From Desulfomicrobium sp. ZS1 (GTDB taxonomy: Bacteria > Desulfobacterota > Desulfovibrionia > Desulfovibrionales > Desulfomicrobiaceae), in NCBI RefSeq assembly GCF_024204645.1, contig NZ_CP100351.1, positions 3,374,001 to 3,438,000 of the forward strand: a DNA stretch of 64,000 nt, in the 5' to 3' direction. Positions 53,367 to 63,157 of the stretch are shown here, piece by piece. Within the stretch, counting starts at the first letter, position 1. Every line of letters starts with the position of its first letter. Both the position numbers and the translations under genes were made by a program. The notes beneath the pieces are model-generated. The model was not told where the DNA came from and did no database searches. It saw nothing but the letters and a program-made list of their open reading frames with translations.

Positions 53367-55865
53367 CTATTTGCCGCCCAGCTTTCGCCCGGCCAGGAAG
53401 GCCGCATAGTTGGCCTGCCAGATGGCCGGCTTGGGGCTGACGTTCTTGAGGGCCCGTAGCCAGTACTCGTTGGGGAAGGAATCGAAGGGAGCCAAGGTGC
53501 TTAAGACGCCGATCATGACCACGTTTGCGCTGCGGCCCGTGGGATCGCCAAGACCCAGGGCTGTGCCGAGCACGTCGACGTCGATGACCTTGTACCCGCT
53601 CAAGGCTTCGCGCACGGCTTCCACCGTCGGATAATTCTCGGCCTTGAAAAGCGGAGGCATGATGGCCGTGTTGGCCAGAATGACCGTGCCGCCGGGCCTC
53701 AGCATGTCCAGGAAACCGGGACGGAACACTTCGCTGCGTTCCATGCAGACCAGGCACTGCGTGGTACCGGGCATAAGCACGGGGGAATGGACCGCGCCGC
53801 AGGCAAAGGTGCTGATGACCGGACCGCCCATCTGGGCCATGCCGTGGGTCTCGCCCTTGACGATGTTCTGTTTGTCGTAGCCCAGGAGGTAGGCCAGCTG
53901 GGTCAGGACGCGTCCGAAGAAGAGGTTGCCCTGACCGCCCACGCCACGGATGGCCACGGACAAAAAGGGCGGCAGGCCGCCTGTGGCCGGCAGGTCAATG
54001 CTTTCGGGCGGCACGGGCAGATCCGGACAACTGGTCAAACCGCAGGCGGTCTGATCCTTGGCCGGGGCGATGGCGCCCTTGGGACACATCTGGGCACAGG
54101 CCGGATTCTGGCTCACGCAGCCGGTACAGATATTGTTGAAGAAAGGCAGCCCTTCGGCGTCGGCTTCTATGCCGGAACAGATCTGGCACAGGCCGCAGCG
54201 GATGCACAGATCCGGATCCACGGCCATTTTCACGCCGTAGGACTCCTTGGGCATCTTGCGGATGCACACGCCCGTAACCACCAGCGTCGTGAAGGTGCCG
54301 GTCTCGGCGGCACTCAGAGCCTCCTTCAAGGCCTTTTCCAAGGCTTTCTTGTCGTAGCCGCTGACCTCGACCACACTCGCCCCATGAGCCTTCAGACTCG
54401 CGTTCAGGTCAAAGACGTTGGGGTCCCCGGCCAGGTTGGCGGGCGAGGTGGGCGAGGGCTGGCCACCGGTCATGGCGGTCCAATTGTTGTTCAGGACGAC
54501 CTTGACGCCGGGGATATTCCTGAAAATCGTATTGCGGGTCGCAGCCATGCCGCTGTGACACTCGGTGCCGTCACCGAGCACGGCCAGGCATTTGCTTGCG
54601 GCCTCGGGCCGGGACAGAACATAGCCCAGCCGTTTGGCTTCGCTCGCGCCCATGGCCAGGGCTGTGTCCATGGCGTTCAGGAAATGCAGCAAGGTATTGC
54701 AGCCGATGTCGCCGAACACGGCTTCGAGCTTGCCCTTCTTGCGCATCTTGCCGACGATCTGGCCAAAAAGGCGGTACGGACAGCCCGCGCAGATCATGGG
54801 CGGACGCGGCAGACTGGCCACAGACGACTTCCCGGCCGCCTCGGCCAGGCCCAGACGGGTGGAAATAAGCGCCGGAGTCCATTCCGTGATGGTCTCGTCC
54901 GCCCCTTTGCCCTGAACGGCGATTCCTTCGGCCTGAATCGCCTCCTGGATGAAGCGATAGCCGTCTTCGATGACGTAGACCGGACCGTCGATGCTCTCGC
55001 AAAAACGGCGGATGAGATCCATGGGCAGCGGGTAGGTGAAGCCCAGGGACAGGACATCGATATTCGCGCCCGTGACAGCCCGGACTTCCTCCACAAAGAG
55101 GTCGTTCACGCCATGGGTGATGATGCCGATCTTGCCGTCACCCCTGGTCAGGACATTGAGCGGGCTCTCCTCGACCATTTTACGCAGGGCCGGGATGCGG
55201 GTGGTGCGGACCTGATCGTGGAACATCCGCGCCCGCACGGGCAGGGTAATGAAATCACTCATCCTCTCCGGCAGCGGAGCCCTTTCGCGCGTGGTCGTTT
55301 CCATCAGGCGCACCAGCCCTTCGCTGTGACAGAGCACGCCGCTGGCGATGACGGCCACGGGCGTGTTGAACTGTCGCCCGAGGTCGGCGGCGATGCGGGC
55401 CGCCTCATGCATTTCCTGGTGGTTGCGCGGCTCAAAGACCGGAATGCAGCAGCTTTTGAGCATGTAGCGCGGATCGACCAGATGCTGGGTGGAGCTTGGC
55501 GTATAGTCGCTGGCGATGTAATAGACGAGACTTCCGCGCCGACCGGTGTAGAAAGCGGCGGAGGTGATCACGTCCGCCGCCTGGAACAGGCCCGGAATCT
55601 TCATGGTCACGACGCAGTCGCTGCCGGCCAGGGTGTGGCCGAAGCCGACGCCCGCGGCCACGGCCTCGTTCACGGACCAGCCCACGGTGATCATGTCCTG
55701 AACCTGGGACAGCCCCTTATCGATGACCTCAGTGCTGGGCGTACCGGGGTAACCGTCTGCGGCATGAATCCCGGCCCGCACGCATCCCACTGCAAAGGCC
55801 ATGTTGCCCTGAATGACCACACCCTTTCCCGCCTCATCGACGCACATCGCCTTCACTGCACTCAT
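53367..55865 (-). CDS. iorA: Fused indolepyruvate:ferredoxin oxidoreductase (IorA-IorB)
   Basis: This 832-aa protein joins alpha and beta subunits in one chain. The first 600 residues form IorA: an N-terminal pyrimidine-type domain (DGYPGTPSTEVID), CAGCPYR, and the TPP site GDGTECHSG with NNNWTAMTGGQPSP. A ferredoxin-like part follows (CIRCGLCQIC, CTGC, ACAQMCPKGAI). The C-terminal 190 residues are the gamma-type 2-oxoacid oxidoreductase domain (IRGVGGQGNLFFGRVL, GETHGMAQMGGPV). It oxidises aryl pyruvates from aromatic amino acids to acyl-CoA, or works in reverse. Confidence 0.92.
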   Translation of the reverse strand: MSAVKAMCVDEAGKGVVIQGNMAFAVGCVRAGIHAADGYPGTPSTEVIDKGLSQVQDMITVGWSVNEAVAAGVGFGHTLAGSDCVVTMKIPGLFQAADVITSAAFYTGRRGSLVYYIASDYTPSSTQHLVDPRYMLKSCCIPVFEPRNHQEMHEAARIAADLGRQFNTPVAVIASGVLCHSEGLVRLMETTTRERAPLPERMSDFITLPVRARMFHDQVRTTRIPALRKMVEESPLNVLTRGDGKIGIITHGVNDLFVEEVRAVTGANIDVLSLGFTYPLPMDLIRRFCESIDGPVYVIEDGYRFIQEAIQAEGIAVQGKGADETITEWTPALISTRLGLAEAAGKSSVASLPRPPMICAGCPYRLFGQIVGKMRKKGKLEAVFGDIGCNTLLHFLNAMDTALAMGASEAKRLGYVLSRPEAASKCLAVLGDGTECHSGMAATRNTIFRNIPGVKVVLNNNWTAMTGGQPSPTSPANLAGDPNVFDLNASLKAHGASVVEVSGYDKKALEKALKEALSAAETGTFTTLVVTGVCIRKMPKESYGVKMAVDPDLCIRCGLCQICSGIEADAEGLPFFNNICTGCVSQNPACAQMCPKGAIAPAKDQTACGLTSCPDLPVPPESIDLPATGGLPPFLSVAIRGVGGQGNLFFGRVLTQLAYLLGYDKQNIVKGETHGMAQMGGPVISTFACGAVHSPVLMPGTTQCLVCMERSEVFRPGFLDMLRPGGTVILANTAIMPPLFKAENYPTVEAVREALSGYKVIDVDVLGTALGLGDPTGRSANVVMIGVLSTLAPFDSFPNEYWLRALKNVSPKPAIWQANYAAFLAGRKLGGK

Positions 55866-56173
55866 GAATCCTCCCCAAAAAAAATATGTCTTAAAGAAGC
55901 ACCCCGCTTAAGGGCGTGACGGCAAACATCCTGGCGCGCGGTTTGGCCATGAAGACCCTGAGCGTGTTCGCGCCTTGTCGTCTGGCGGTACGCGAAGCCC
56001 CGCCCTTTCTCAAGTCCAAAGCCAAACAAAGCCCGCACGCCCGGCCCTTGTAAAGACCATATTCAGCCCAAATATTGATGCAACTCCCGAGAAAAAAAAC
56101 CTCTCGACATTTTCTACGACTGTCCGATCATAAGCTTGCATCTTGAACCATAATCTGTTTGAAGAAACTCCAT
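55866..56173. other. Intergenic region before the acidic unknown protein, no gene seen
   Basis: These 308 bases hold the leader of the divergent iorA and the following gene. Longer frames here are shadows. A poly-A tract near 56091-56098 is the only notable feature. Confidence 0.5.
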
Positions 56174-56755
56174 ATGGGAACCACGTACGCCAACATCACG
56201 CTTAAAGGTCCAAAGGCGCAGGATATCCTGCAGGAGCTCGGCAATCAGGGACGCTCCGCCTTTGTTTCTCCAACCGAGGACGATCTGACCACTGTCTATG
56301 AAATGGACAGCGACGAGGGTGACTCCAAAGTCCTCACCGATCTGGCCGAGGACCTCTCCGGCTATTTTGGATGTCCGGCCCTGGCCGTCCAAACCCTGGA
56401 CGAAGAACTCCTCAACTACTGGCTCTACCTGGACGGGGAGCTGCTCGACACATACAAGTCGCCGTCCCAGTCCCTGGACCCCGAAGGCAAGGGCAACCCC
56501 AAAAGTCAGGGCGGCAAGCCCGAACTGCTGGCCCAGCTCTTCAACACCGACGCCACCCGCGAAGAAATCGTCGACATCCTGCACTGTCCGGATCAGGACT
56601 GCAGCTTTTCCCTGGCCGTGGATCGCCACCTGAGCCTGGTGGAACTCCTGGGCCTGCCCATGTGTTCCGTCGGATTCGGATTCTGCGATCTGGACTCCGG
56701 CGAATATCCCGAAGACTTGGACGAAGAAGACCTGCTGCGAGTCGACGAGGACTGA
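56174..56755 (+). CDS. Unknown acidic protein
   Basis: This 193-aa protein is highly acidic, especially at the C-terminus (EYPEDLDEEDLLRVDED). The first half, TYANITLKGPKAQDILQEL and SGYFGCPALAVQTLDEELLNYWLYLDGELLDTY, looks like an alternating alpha/beta domain. The cysteine-containing HCPDQDCSF could be structural. No family recognised and no signal peptide. ATG 56174 is preferred; a TTG at 56159 adds five residues. Confidence 0.78.
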   Translation: MGTTYANITLKGPKAQDILQELGNQGRSAFVSPTEDDLTTVYEMDSDEGDSKVLTDLAEDLSGYFGCPALAVQTLDEELLNYWLYLDGELLDTYKSPSQSLDPEGKGNPKSQGGKPELLAQLFNTDATREEIVDILHCPDQDCSFSLAVDRHLSLVELLGLPMCSVGFGFCDLDSGEYPEDLDEEDLLRVDED

Positions 56756-57121
56756 TCCACCTCCCCGCCTTTCCCCCTGAAGAACCCGGTCTGGACCCGA
56801 ACCCGGGCTCTCATCTTCAGCTACGCAAAAAGCTGCGCCGATAACGCAATTCTCTCCTGCAACACCCGCCCTGGACGCTGGGGCGGATGTCGGGGTCTAA
56901 AGCGCATCCGCATCACACCCTCACCGTTTGCATTGCCATTGCCGCCCTTGATTGCGGAAAATAGACACGCCGCAGAGGGTGGCGTAACTTCATTGCTGTA
57001 GAAATAACGGAGACGTGTTTTGATCACGAAAAGAGGTCTGCCGTCTCTTCGAAATTTGAGGACCGCGAAGTCGCGGATGCAGGGGTTAATGCCGGGGATG
57101 CGCGGAGCATCCCCGGAAATG
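56756..57121. other. Intergenic region with several small dyads
   Basis: This 366-base gap contains a CCCGG/CCGGG imperfect hairpin (about 56783-56811) that may end the upstream gene. It also holds CCGCGA-AG-TCGCGG at 57063-57076 and the strong hairpin CCGGGGATGC/GCATCCCCGG at 57092-57116, next to the stop of the TPR gene. The last may stabilise or end the minus-strand transcript, but has no T run. Confidence 0.55.
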
Positions 57122-57886
57122 TCACTGCAGAAAGCCCAGGTAGTCCCGAGCCAATTTGGCTTCACTGGACTTGGGATATTGTTTGACGATACGCGTGAAA
57201 AGCTCCCTGGCTTCCGCTGTCTTGCCCATGCGCACCTGATGTTCCGCCAAAGCCAGAATGGTGGAGGTGCTGTCCATGTCCGCCTCCAGGCCGCTCTTAA
57301 GTACCGCCTCTGCATCATCCAGACGATCCTGGGCCACAAAAGCATCCGACAAAAGTTTATACGCCGGGATATAACGCCAATTGCGGGCCAGCGCCTTGCG
57401 CCCGAACTCCTCGGCTTCCTTGGCCCGATCCTGACGCAGCAGGAGCACGCCAAGATTGTAGGCCGGGAACTCGGGAGTGACGTAAGTCAGGATGCCCAAC
57501 GCCTTGCGATATGCGCCCTCCGCTTCGCTGTCCCGTCCCAGGGCTTCCTCAACCTTGCCCAGGTTGTTCCATGCTTCCCCGAAATCTTCGTCGATTTCAA
57601 CGGCCTTGGCAAACCCGTCCCGAGCCTGTTCGAGTTCCTGCAGCCCGATATAGATCATGCCCGAATCAAAATGAAACCGGGACATATGCTTGGCCGCCGG
57701 CTCCACCTTGAGCAACTCCTGCAAAGCCAGCTGCGGCTGATCGTTGTTGATGTGCGATTCAATCAGGTTGAGGCGCAGCTCCACTTCCTTGGAGCCCATA
57801 TTCGAGGATGCGCCCCTGGAAGCCCCACGGGCTCCGCACCCCGCCAGGACAAAGCATAAAACGAGAACCATCGCGCATGTCTTCAT
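57122..57886 (-). CDS. TPR-repeat lipoprotein
   Basis: This 254-aa protein has a lipoprotein signal (MVLVLCFVLAGC, cysteine at about residue 17), so it is membrane-anchored. About five tetratricopeptide repeats follow (for example AWNNLGKVEEALGRDSEAEGAYRKAL and YKLLSDAFVAQDRLDDAEAVLKSGLE). It resembles PilF/NlpI-type scaffold proteins. It is the last gene of the minus-strand rlmN-hisI-hisG group. ATG 57886 has AAGGA upstream. Confidence 0.85.
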   Translation of the reverse strand: MKTCAMVLVLCFVLAGCGARGASRGASSNMGSKEVELRLNLIESHINNDQPQLALQELLKVEPAAKHMSRFHFDSGMIYIGLQELEQARDGFAKAVEIDEDFGEAWNNLGKVEEALGRDSEAEGAYRKALGILTYVTPEFPAYNLGVLLLRQDRAKEAEEFGRKALARNWRYIPAYKLLSDAFVAQDRLDDAEAVLKSGLEADMDSTSTILALAEHQVRMGKTAEARELFTRIVKQYPKSSEAKLARDYLGFLQ

Positions 57887-57902
57887 GGCCGTGTTCCTTG
57901 AC

Positions 57903-57920
57903 AGCCCCCTTTTGGGGGCT
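57903..57920 (-). promoter_or_regulatory. Intercistronic hairpin between hisG and the TPR gene
   Basis: AGCCCCC-TTTT-GGGGGCT is a perfect 7-bp stem with a four-base loop, in a 41-base gap. There is no T run after it on the minus strand, so mRNA stability or processing is more likely than termination. Confidence 0.6.
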
Positions 57921-57927
57921 CTCGAAT

Positions 57928-58809
57928 TTAGATGACCTTGTTGAGGGAATACTCGATGATGGCCTGAGCACCCACAGCCTGCAGCTTCGGAACCAGATCC
58001 CGGACCAGACAGGTCTCGACCACGGTCTCGATGGACAGCCAGTCGGAGTTGTGCAGATGGGCTATGGTCGGAGAGTTCATGCTCGGCAGAAGCGCCATGA
58101 CTTTGTCCACGACGTCGACCGGAGCGTTCATCTTGAGCGCGACCAGCTTGTCGGCCCTGAGCGCGCCTTGCAGAAGGGTGTTCATGTTCTCGATCTTGGC
58201 CCGCTTCCAGGGATTCTTCCAGGATTCCTTGTTGGCGATGAGCTGAGTGTTGGTCTGCAAGAGCTCGGCGATGATGCGCAGGCCATGGGCCTTGATAGTC
58301 GTGCCCGTCTCGGTGATCTCGACGATGGCGTCCACCAGCCCTTCCACAACCTTGGCCTCGGTAGCGCCCCAGGAATATTCCACTTCGACGGGGATTCCCG
58401 CCTCCTCGAAATAGCGCTTGGTGAAGCTCAAAAATTCCGTGGCAATCTTCTTGCCCGCCAGATCTTCCGGCCGCTTGTACGGAGAGTCGCCGGCCACGGC
58501 CAGGACCCACTTGGCCGGACGATTGCTGGCCTTGGAATAAATCAGGTCGTCCACGATAACGACGTCCGACTGGTTCTCCAAGACCCAGTCCTTGCCCGTC
58601 AGGCCGGCGTCGAGCAGACCGTTTTCCACGTAGCGGGCCATTTCCTGGGCCCGGCACAACGAACAGGTCAATTCAGGGTCGTTTATTTCCGGGAAGTAGT
58701 TCCGGTGGTGCGAGGTCACCTTCCAGCCGGCCTTGGCGAAAAGTTTGACTGTGGCCTCTTCCAGGGAACCCTTCGGTATTCCGATGCGCATCTGTTTTCC
58801 ATCAACCAT
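57928..58809 (-). CDS. hisG: ATP phosphoribosyltransferase (long form)
   Basis: HisG (293 aa) joins PRPP and ATP, the first step of histidine synthesis. Motifs are [42 protein letters not shown] and [15 protein letters not shown]. The length shows the long form with its own C-terminal regulatory domain ([21 protein letters not shown]), so it needs no HisZ and can be inhibited by histidine. The ATG overlaps the hisI stop (TAATG). Confidence 0.95.
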   Translation of the reverse strand: MVDGKQMRIGIPKGSLEEATVKLFAKAGWKVTSHHRNYFPEINDPELTCSLCRAQEMARYVENGLLDAGLTGKDWVLENQSDVVIVDDLIYSKASNRPAKWVLAVAGDSPYKRPEDLAGKKIATEFLSFTKRYFEEAGIPVEVEYSWGATEAKVVEGLVDAIVEITETGTTIKAHGLRIIAELLQTNTQLIANKESWKNPWKRAKIENMNTLLQGALRADKLVALKMNAPVDVVDKVMALLPSMNSPTIAHLHNSDWLSIETVVETCLVRDLVPKLQAVGAQAIIEYSLNKVI

Positions 58810-59186
58810 TATTTATAAACCTCCTTGGGATCGAACACCATGGGGGAGCAGTCCGTCCACCGCCCCTGTGCGTCTCGTTCACGATAAAAACAACTTCTGC
58901 GACCCGTATGGCAGGCCGCCCCGCCAATCTGCTCGACCTGAACCAGCACAGTGTCCCGGTCGCAGTCCAGGCGTATGGAACGCACCTTCTGCACATGTCC
59001 TGACGTGCCGCCCTTGTGCCACAGCGATTTGCGGCTGCGACTGTAATAATGGACCTCGCCGGTACGCAAGGTCTCGTTCCACGCTTCTTCGTTCATGTAG
59101 GCGAGCATGAGCACTTCGCCACTCGCCGCCTCCTGGGCGATGACCGGGATAAGGCCACCGCATTTATCAAAATCAGGCTGTTCCAT
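58809..59186 (-). CDS. hisI: Phosphoribosyl-AMP cyclohydrolase
   Basis: HisI (125 aa) opens the adenine ring of phosphoribosyl-AMP, the third step of histidine synthesis. Motifs are [37 protein letters not shown] and the metal-binding [28 protein letters not shown]. It is the cyclohydrolase domain alone, without fused HisE. It overlaps the 3' end of rlmN by 14 bases. Confidence 0.96.
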   Translation of the reverse strand: MEQPDFDKCGGLIPVIAQEAASGEVLMLAYMNEEAWNETLRTGEVHYYSRSRKSLWHKGGTSGHVQKVRSIRLDCDRDTVLVQVEQIGGAACHTGRRSCFYRERDAQGRWTDCSPMVFDPKEVYK

Positions 59187-60255
59187 CGTTTGGTCCTTCT
59201 TTACTCGTCGTCGAATTCATGCGGCCCTGAACCTCGGTCTTGAGCTGACCGCAGGCAGCCGCGATATCTTGCCCCTTGCTCTTGCGCAAGGTCACGGTGA
59301 AGCCCTTCTTGCGCAGAAGCTCCTCAAAGGCCAGCACATCCCCGGGCGCGGGAGCGGCATATTCGATACCCGGGCCGGGATTGTAGGCGATGAGGTTGAT
59401 CTTGCATTTGAGGTGCGACAAGAGCCGCACCAGCTGCCGGGCATGCTGGAGGCTGTCGTTCACACCCTTGATCAAAATGTATTCGATGGTCACCCGTTCC
59501 CGGGCTTTGAGTTCCATGCCCTGAAGGGCCGCAATCAACTCCTCGATGGGCCAGCGCGCGGCTCCCGGCATGAGGCTTTCGCGGATTTCCTGGGTCGGGG
59601 CGTGCAGGGAAATGGCCGGCAGGGCCAGACCTTCAATCCCGAAAACGTCCATCTTGCCCTTGATGGCGCAGGTCGAAAGCGTGATGCGGCGGCGCGAAAA
59701 TTCCAGTCCTTCGGCGTTGGAGAGGATCTGCAGGCTGCGCCGCACCTCGTCCCAGTTGGTAAGGGGCTCGCCCATGCCCATGTACACGAGATTCTTCACT
59801 TCATCGCCCAGGCCGTGCGTGCGCATATAGTCCCTGGCCACAAGCACCTGGGCCGCGATCTCCCCGCCGGTCATGTTGCGGGAAAAACCCATCAGTCCCG
59901 TGCTGCAGAACGTACACCCCATGGGACAGCCGATCTGGCACGACAGGCACTGGGTGTAGCGCTCCTTGTCCGGGATGAGTACGGTCTCGACCAGCGCCCC
60001 GTCAGCCAGACGTAAGAGCAGCTTGACCGTCCCGTCGCTGCTGGTCTGCACCTCGTGCACTTCCGGCCAGACCAGCGCCCACTCTCGGATGAGCTGCTCC
60101 CTGAAATCCCGGGCCAGGTTGGTCATGGCCGAAAACTCGCGCACGCCTTTGCGCCACAGCCATTGCCACAACTGTCGAGCCCGAAAGCTTTGGTGGCCCA
60201 TGGCCTGCACGGCCTCTTCAAGTTCGGGGCAGGTCAATTCAAGAATATTGCGCAT
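59173..60255 (-). CDS. rlmN: 23S rRNA/tRNA A2 methyltransferase RlmN
   Basis: RlmN (360 aa) is a radical SAM enzyme that methylates C2 of adenine in 23S rRNA (A2503) and some tRNAs. The CX3CX2C cluster is at Cys110, 114 and 117 (CPMGCTFC), followed by [12 protein letters not shown] and [15 protein letters not shown]. The methyl-carrying cysteine is probably in IAAACGQL near residue 343. ATG 60255 has GGAG four bases upstream. It heads the run rlmN-hisI-hisG. Confidence 0.96.
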   Translation of the reverse strand: MRNILELTCPELEEAVQAMGHQSFRARQLWQWLWRKGVREFSAMTNLARDFREQLIREWALVWPEVHEVQTSSDGTVKLLLRLADGALVETVLIPDKERYTQCLSCQIGCPMGCTFCSTGLMGFSRNMTGGEIAAQVLVARDYMRTHGLGDEVKNLVYMGMGEPLTNWDEVRRSLQILSNAEGLEFSRRRITLSTCAIKGKMDVFGIEGLALPAISLHAPTQEIRESLMPGAARWPIEELIAALQGMELKARERVTIEYILIKGVNDSLQHARQLVRLLSHLKCKINLIAYNPGPGIEYAAPAPGDVLAFEELLRKKGFTVTLRKSKGQDIAAACGQLKTEVQGRMNSTTSKEGPNDGTA

Positions 60256-60350
60256 GATGCTCCGCTGTCTGGAATCGCAAAGGCACAAAGGGCGTTACAA
60301 AGCCACCCCTCGTGCCTTTGGCCGGAAAAAAGCTCCGCGAACCGGGCCGC

Positions 60351-61676
60351 CTAGAGCTGCTCCTTGGCTTTGTATGCGGCCACGAAGCGCTGGGCCTCTT
60401 CGACCGTATTCACGTCGCCGGCGATCTGGGCCTGGAGCAGGTTGTCGCGGATCAGCCCCACGGCCGGGCCGGGCTTGATGCGTGCGATATCCATGATCTG
60501 CTTGCCGTTCAGCAAGGGCTCGAGCAGCTCCTCACGGATGTCCGCCCGCTCCAGCATCTTCATATTGTGATTGAATTCCGTGTAGTTGGCATTTCTGGCC
60601 TTGATGTCGGCCCGAGCCATCTCGATAAGGCGCGGATAATCGTCCACGGCCTTGAAACGGCGGATTCCCTTGTCCGTGAGCATGAAGTGGAAACGCATGT
60701 GGTTGCGCACCAGATTCACGATCATGTCCACTTCTTCGGTATTGAGGCGCAGGCGCTTTAGGATCTTGCGCGCGACCTTGGCGCCGATGCGATGGTGCTG
60801 GTAGAAGGTGGTGCGATCCTCGTAGACCTCTCCTGCGTAAAGCTTGCCGCAATTGAGGAAGAGGCAGCCGAGGGTTCCGTACCAGTCGTAGGGCAGCTCT
60901 TCCGGGTAGCGCTGCATGACCTTCAGGGTGTGTTCCCAGATGGACCTGGACCCGGTCTCCTCGTCGAAAACCTGAAAGATGCGGCTCAGGGCGGCCAGTT
61001 CCGGCACCAGTCCGTGCAGGATCATGGAATCGAACAGCAGCTCGGCGAAACGCCACATGTTCTCGGCCTCGACCTTGCGCCATTCATCCATGATGTCCGT
61101 GACCGAAACATAATCAAGCACCCGGCGCGAAGCGCGGATGATGGACATCCAGGAATTTTCCTCGATGGGCAGATGATAGTTGGCCGAAAAACGCAAGGCC
61201 CGGATGGCCCGCAGATAATCGTGCTTGAGGGTTTCATCGGGAATGCCCTGAAACCTGATCTGCCCGCCGGAGATGTTCTCGAAGCCGTCGTAAACGTCAC
61301 GGGAACGGGGGATGAACGGACAGGCCAGGCTGACGGGAAAACCGTCGTCCTTGTCCAGCTTCTTCAGCATGTTGGACGTAATCTGGGCCACGCAGGCCTC
61401 GGGATGGGAGGCGTCGGCCATGTCGGCGGGATGAAAGAGGAAGGTTGCGCTGCCCTGGTTCATCCTGGCCACGATATCCCCGCTGCCGGCGGTAATTTTG
61501 GGAAAAAGATTTTTGAGGCCGGCAAGATCGATATCCGTGCAGATCTCCACCTCGGCATCCTTGGACGTTCCAAGGATCTTGCGCTGCAGCGCAGCGTTGA
61601 TGACGTAGGCGTCATAGCCGTTGCGCATGATGGTTTTACAGATGGAGGCGGCTTCTTTTATCGGCTGAGGCATCAA
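60351..61676 (-). CDS. CCA-adding/poly(A) polymerase-like protein with eroded active sites
   Basis: This 441-aa protein follows the class II tRNA nucleotidyltransferase/PcnB layout. The head has GYDAYVINAALQRKILG, where active enzymes have a VGGxVRD motif, and KDAEVEICT where they have DxD. The neck region is typical (HDYLRAIRALRFSANYHLPI). The HD-like tail has LFLNCGKL in place of the usual LHDxxK. So both catalytic sites look lost or altered. It may be an RNA-binding paralogue or an unusual enzyme. Confidence 0.75.
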   Translation of the reverse strand: MMPQPIKEAASICKTIMRNGYDAYVINAALQRKILGTSKDAEVEICTDIDLAGLKNLFPKITAGSGDIVARMNQGSATFLFHPADMADASHPEACVAQITSNMLKKLDKDDGFPVSLACPFIPRSRDVYDGFENISGGQIRFQGIPDETLKHDYLRAIRALRFSANYHLPIEENSWMSIIRASRRVLDYVSVTDIMDEWRKVEAENMWRFAELLFDSMILHGLVPELAALSRIFQVFDEETGSRSIWEHTLKVMQRYPEELPYDWYGTLGCLFLNCGKLYAGEVYEDRTTFYQHHRIGAKVARKILKRLRLNTEEVDMIVNLVRNHMRFHFMLTDKGIRRFKAVDDYPRLIEMARADIKARNANYTEFNHNMKMLERADIREELLEPLLNGKQIMDIARIKPGPAVGLIRDNLLQAQIAGDVNTVEEAQRFVAAYKAKEQL

Positions 61677-61733
61677 GATCTCCTTGAATGGTCGTGTTCA
61701 TAAAAAAGTCTGCATCGGATAATCGGATGCAAT

Positions 61734-63107
61734 CTAAATATCTTCATCTTTTTCCCCTGACTTGGTCAAGCGGTAGCGGAACTGCCTGAAGTTGAGTCCA
61801 ACCATTTCCGCGGCCCGCCCCTTGTGCCCGCCGCAGCGCCGCAGCGCCTCGGAAATAACCTTGTGCTCGTGCACGGCAAGGTATTCGTCGAGAGTCATCT
61901 GTCCAGACAGAACTTTCTGGATTCCGCCATCCTGATCCGTGGAGGTGATTTTTTCATAGATGACCAGGGAATCGGCCGTGACGGTGTCACCGGGTTCGAG
62001 GGCCACGGCCCGCTCCACGATGTTTTCGAGTTCTCGCACGTTGCCGGGATATCCGTAGGCCAGCAGCTTCTTGCGCGCATCGGCGGTGAACCCCCGCAGC
62101 TGACGCTTCTGGGCGCGGCAAGCCTTTTCCAGAAAATGGTCGGCCAGGGCCAACGCGTCGTCCCCCCGTTCGCGCAGAGGCGGAAGATGCACTTTGACCC
62201 CGCTTAGACGGTAATAAAGATCCTCTCGAAAATCGCCGTCGGCCACGCTCTGCTCGACGTTGCGGTTGGTAGCCGAGATGATGCGCACATCCGAGCGCAG
62301 TTCTTCCGTCCCGCCAAGGGGAATGAAGCAGCGCTCCTGCACGTAGCGCAACAGCTTGACCTGCGTGGAATGGGCAAGCTCGCCCACTTCGTCCAGAAAA
62401 AGAGTCCCGCCCTCGGCCATTTCGAGCAGGCCCTTCTTGGCGCGGTCGGCGCTGGTGAAGGCGCCCTTGCGAAAGCCGAACAGCTCACTTTCCACCAGAT
62501 TCTCCGGCAAACCGCCGCAGTTGATGGCCAGGAAAGGGTGCTTTGCGCGCTGACTCTGGCTGTGAATGCAGCGGGCGAAAAGCTCCTTGCCCGTGCCCGA
62601 CTCGCCGGTCACGAGCACGCTGATATTTGTCGGGGCGATGCGCCGGACCAGATCGAAGACGGCCTGCATCTGCCGGCTCCCACCGATGATCTCGCCGTAC
62701 TGCTTACTGATCTGCCCCTTGAGCCAGTCGTTTTCCTCTTTGAGACGGGCCGTTTCCAGAGTGCGCTCCACCGTGTAGAGCAGGTCGTCGAGCTCGAAGG
62801 GTTTGGAGATATAGTCCTTGGCACCATGCTTCATGGCCGTGATGGCGCTCTTGGCGTCGGCGTAGGCCGTGACCATGAGCACGGGCACCTCGGCCCACGT
62901 CTCGCGGATGCGCACCAAGAGATCGATCCCGCTTTCGCGGCCCAGGCGCAGGTCCAGCAGAATAAGGGCGATGGATTGCTGCTGCAGCACGGCCAGGGCC
63001 GCTGCCGAGTCGGGCGCGGTCCAGACCGCATGCCCCTTCTTGATCAGGGCGATCTCCAGGACTTCACGCAGGCTCAGGTCATCGTCGACAATAAGTATGT
63101 TGGCCAT
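61734..63107 (-). CDS. Sigma-54-dependent response regulator (NtrC family)
   Basis: This 457-aa activator has three parts: a receiver domain with the phosphorylatable Asp in [13 protein letters not shown]; an AAA+ domain with Walker [10 protein letters not shown] and Walker [13 protein letters not shown]; and a Fis-type helix-turn-helix at the end. The sigma-54 contact loop, normally GAFTGA, reads GAFTSA. No histidine kinase gene is adjacent in the window. It may act on the sigma-54 promoters seen elsewhere, but no evidence links them. ATG 63107 was chosen just before the receiver strand. Confidence 0.93.
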   Translation of the reverse strand: MANILIVDDDLSLREVLEIALIKKGHAVWTAPDSAAALAVLQQQSIALILLDLRLGRESGIDLLVRIRETWAEVPVLMVTAYADAKSAITAMKHGAKDYISKPFELDDLLYTVERTLETARLKEENDWLKGQISKQYGEIIGGSRQMQAVFDLVRRIAPTNISVLVTGESGTGKELFARCIHSQSQRAKHPFLAINCGGLPENLVESELFGFRKGAFTSADRAKKGLLEMAEGGTLFLDEVGELAHSTQVKLLRYVQERCFIPLGGTEELRSDVRIISATNRNVEQSVADGDFREDLYYRLSGVKVHLPPLRERGDDALALADHFLEKACRAQKRQLRGFTADARKKLLAYGYPGNVRELENIVERAVALEPGDTVTADSLVIYEKITSTDQDGGIQKVLSGQMTLDEYLAVHEHKVISEALRRCGGHKGRAAEMVGLNFRQFRYRLTKSGEKDEDI

Positions 63108-63157
63108 ATTCTTCCCGTGCTTCCCTGCTTGCAAAAATCAATTCGGCCCTCCCCTCA

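Noticed and set aside
53787..55919. 710-residue plus-strand frame opposite the IorAB fusion
   Set aside because: Shadow frame; the minus strand has TPP and iron-sulfur motifs.
57887..58657. Long N-terminal extension of the TPR lipoprotein across hisG
   Set aside because: It would overlap hisG out of frame; the lipoprotein signal at 57886 is a clear start.
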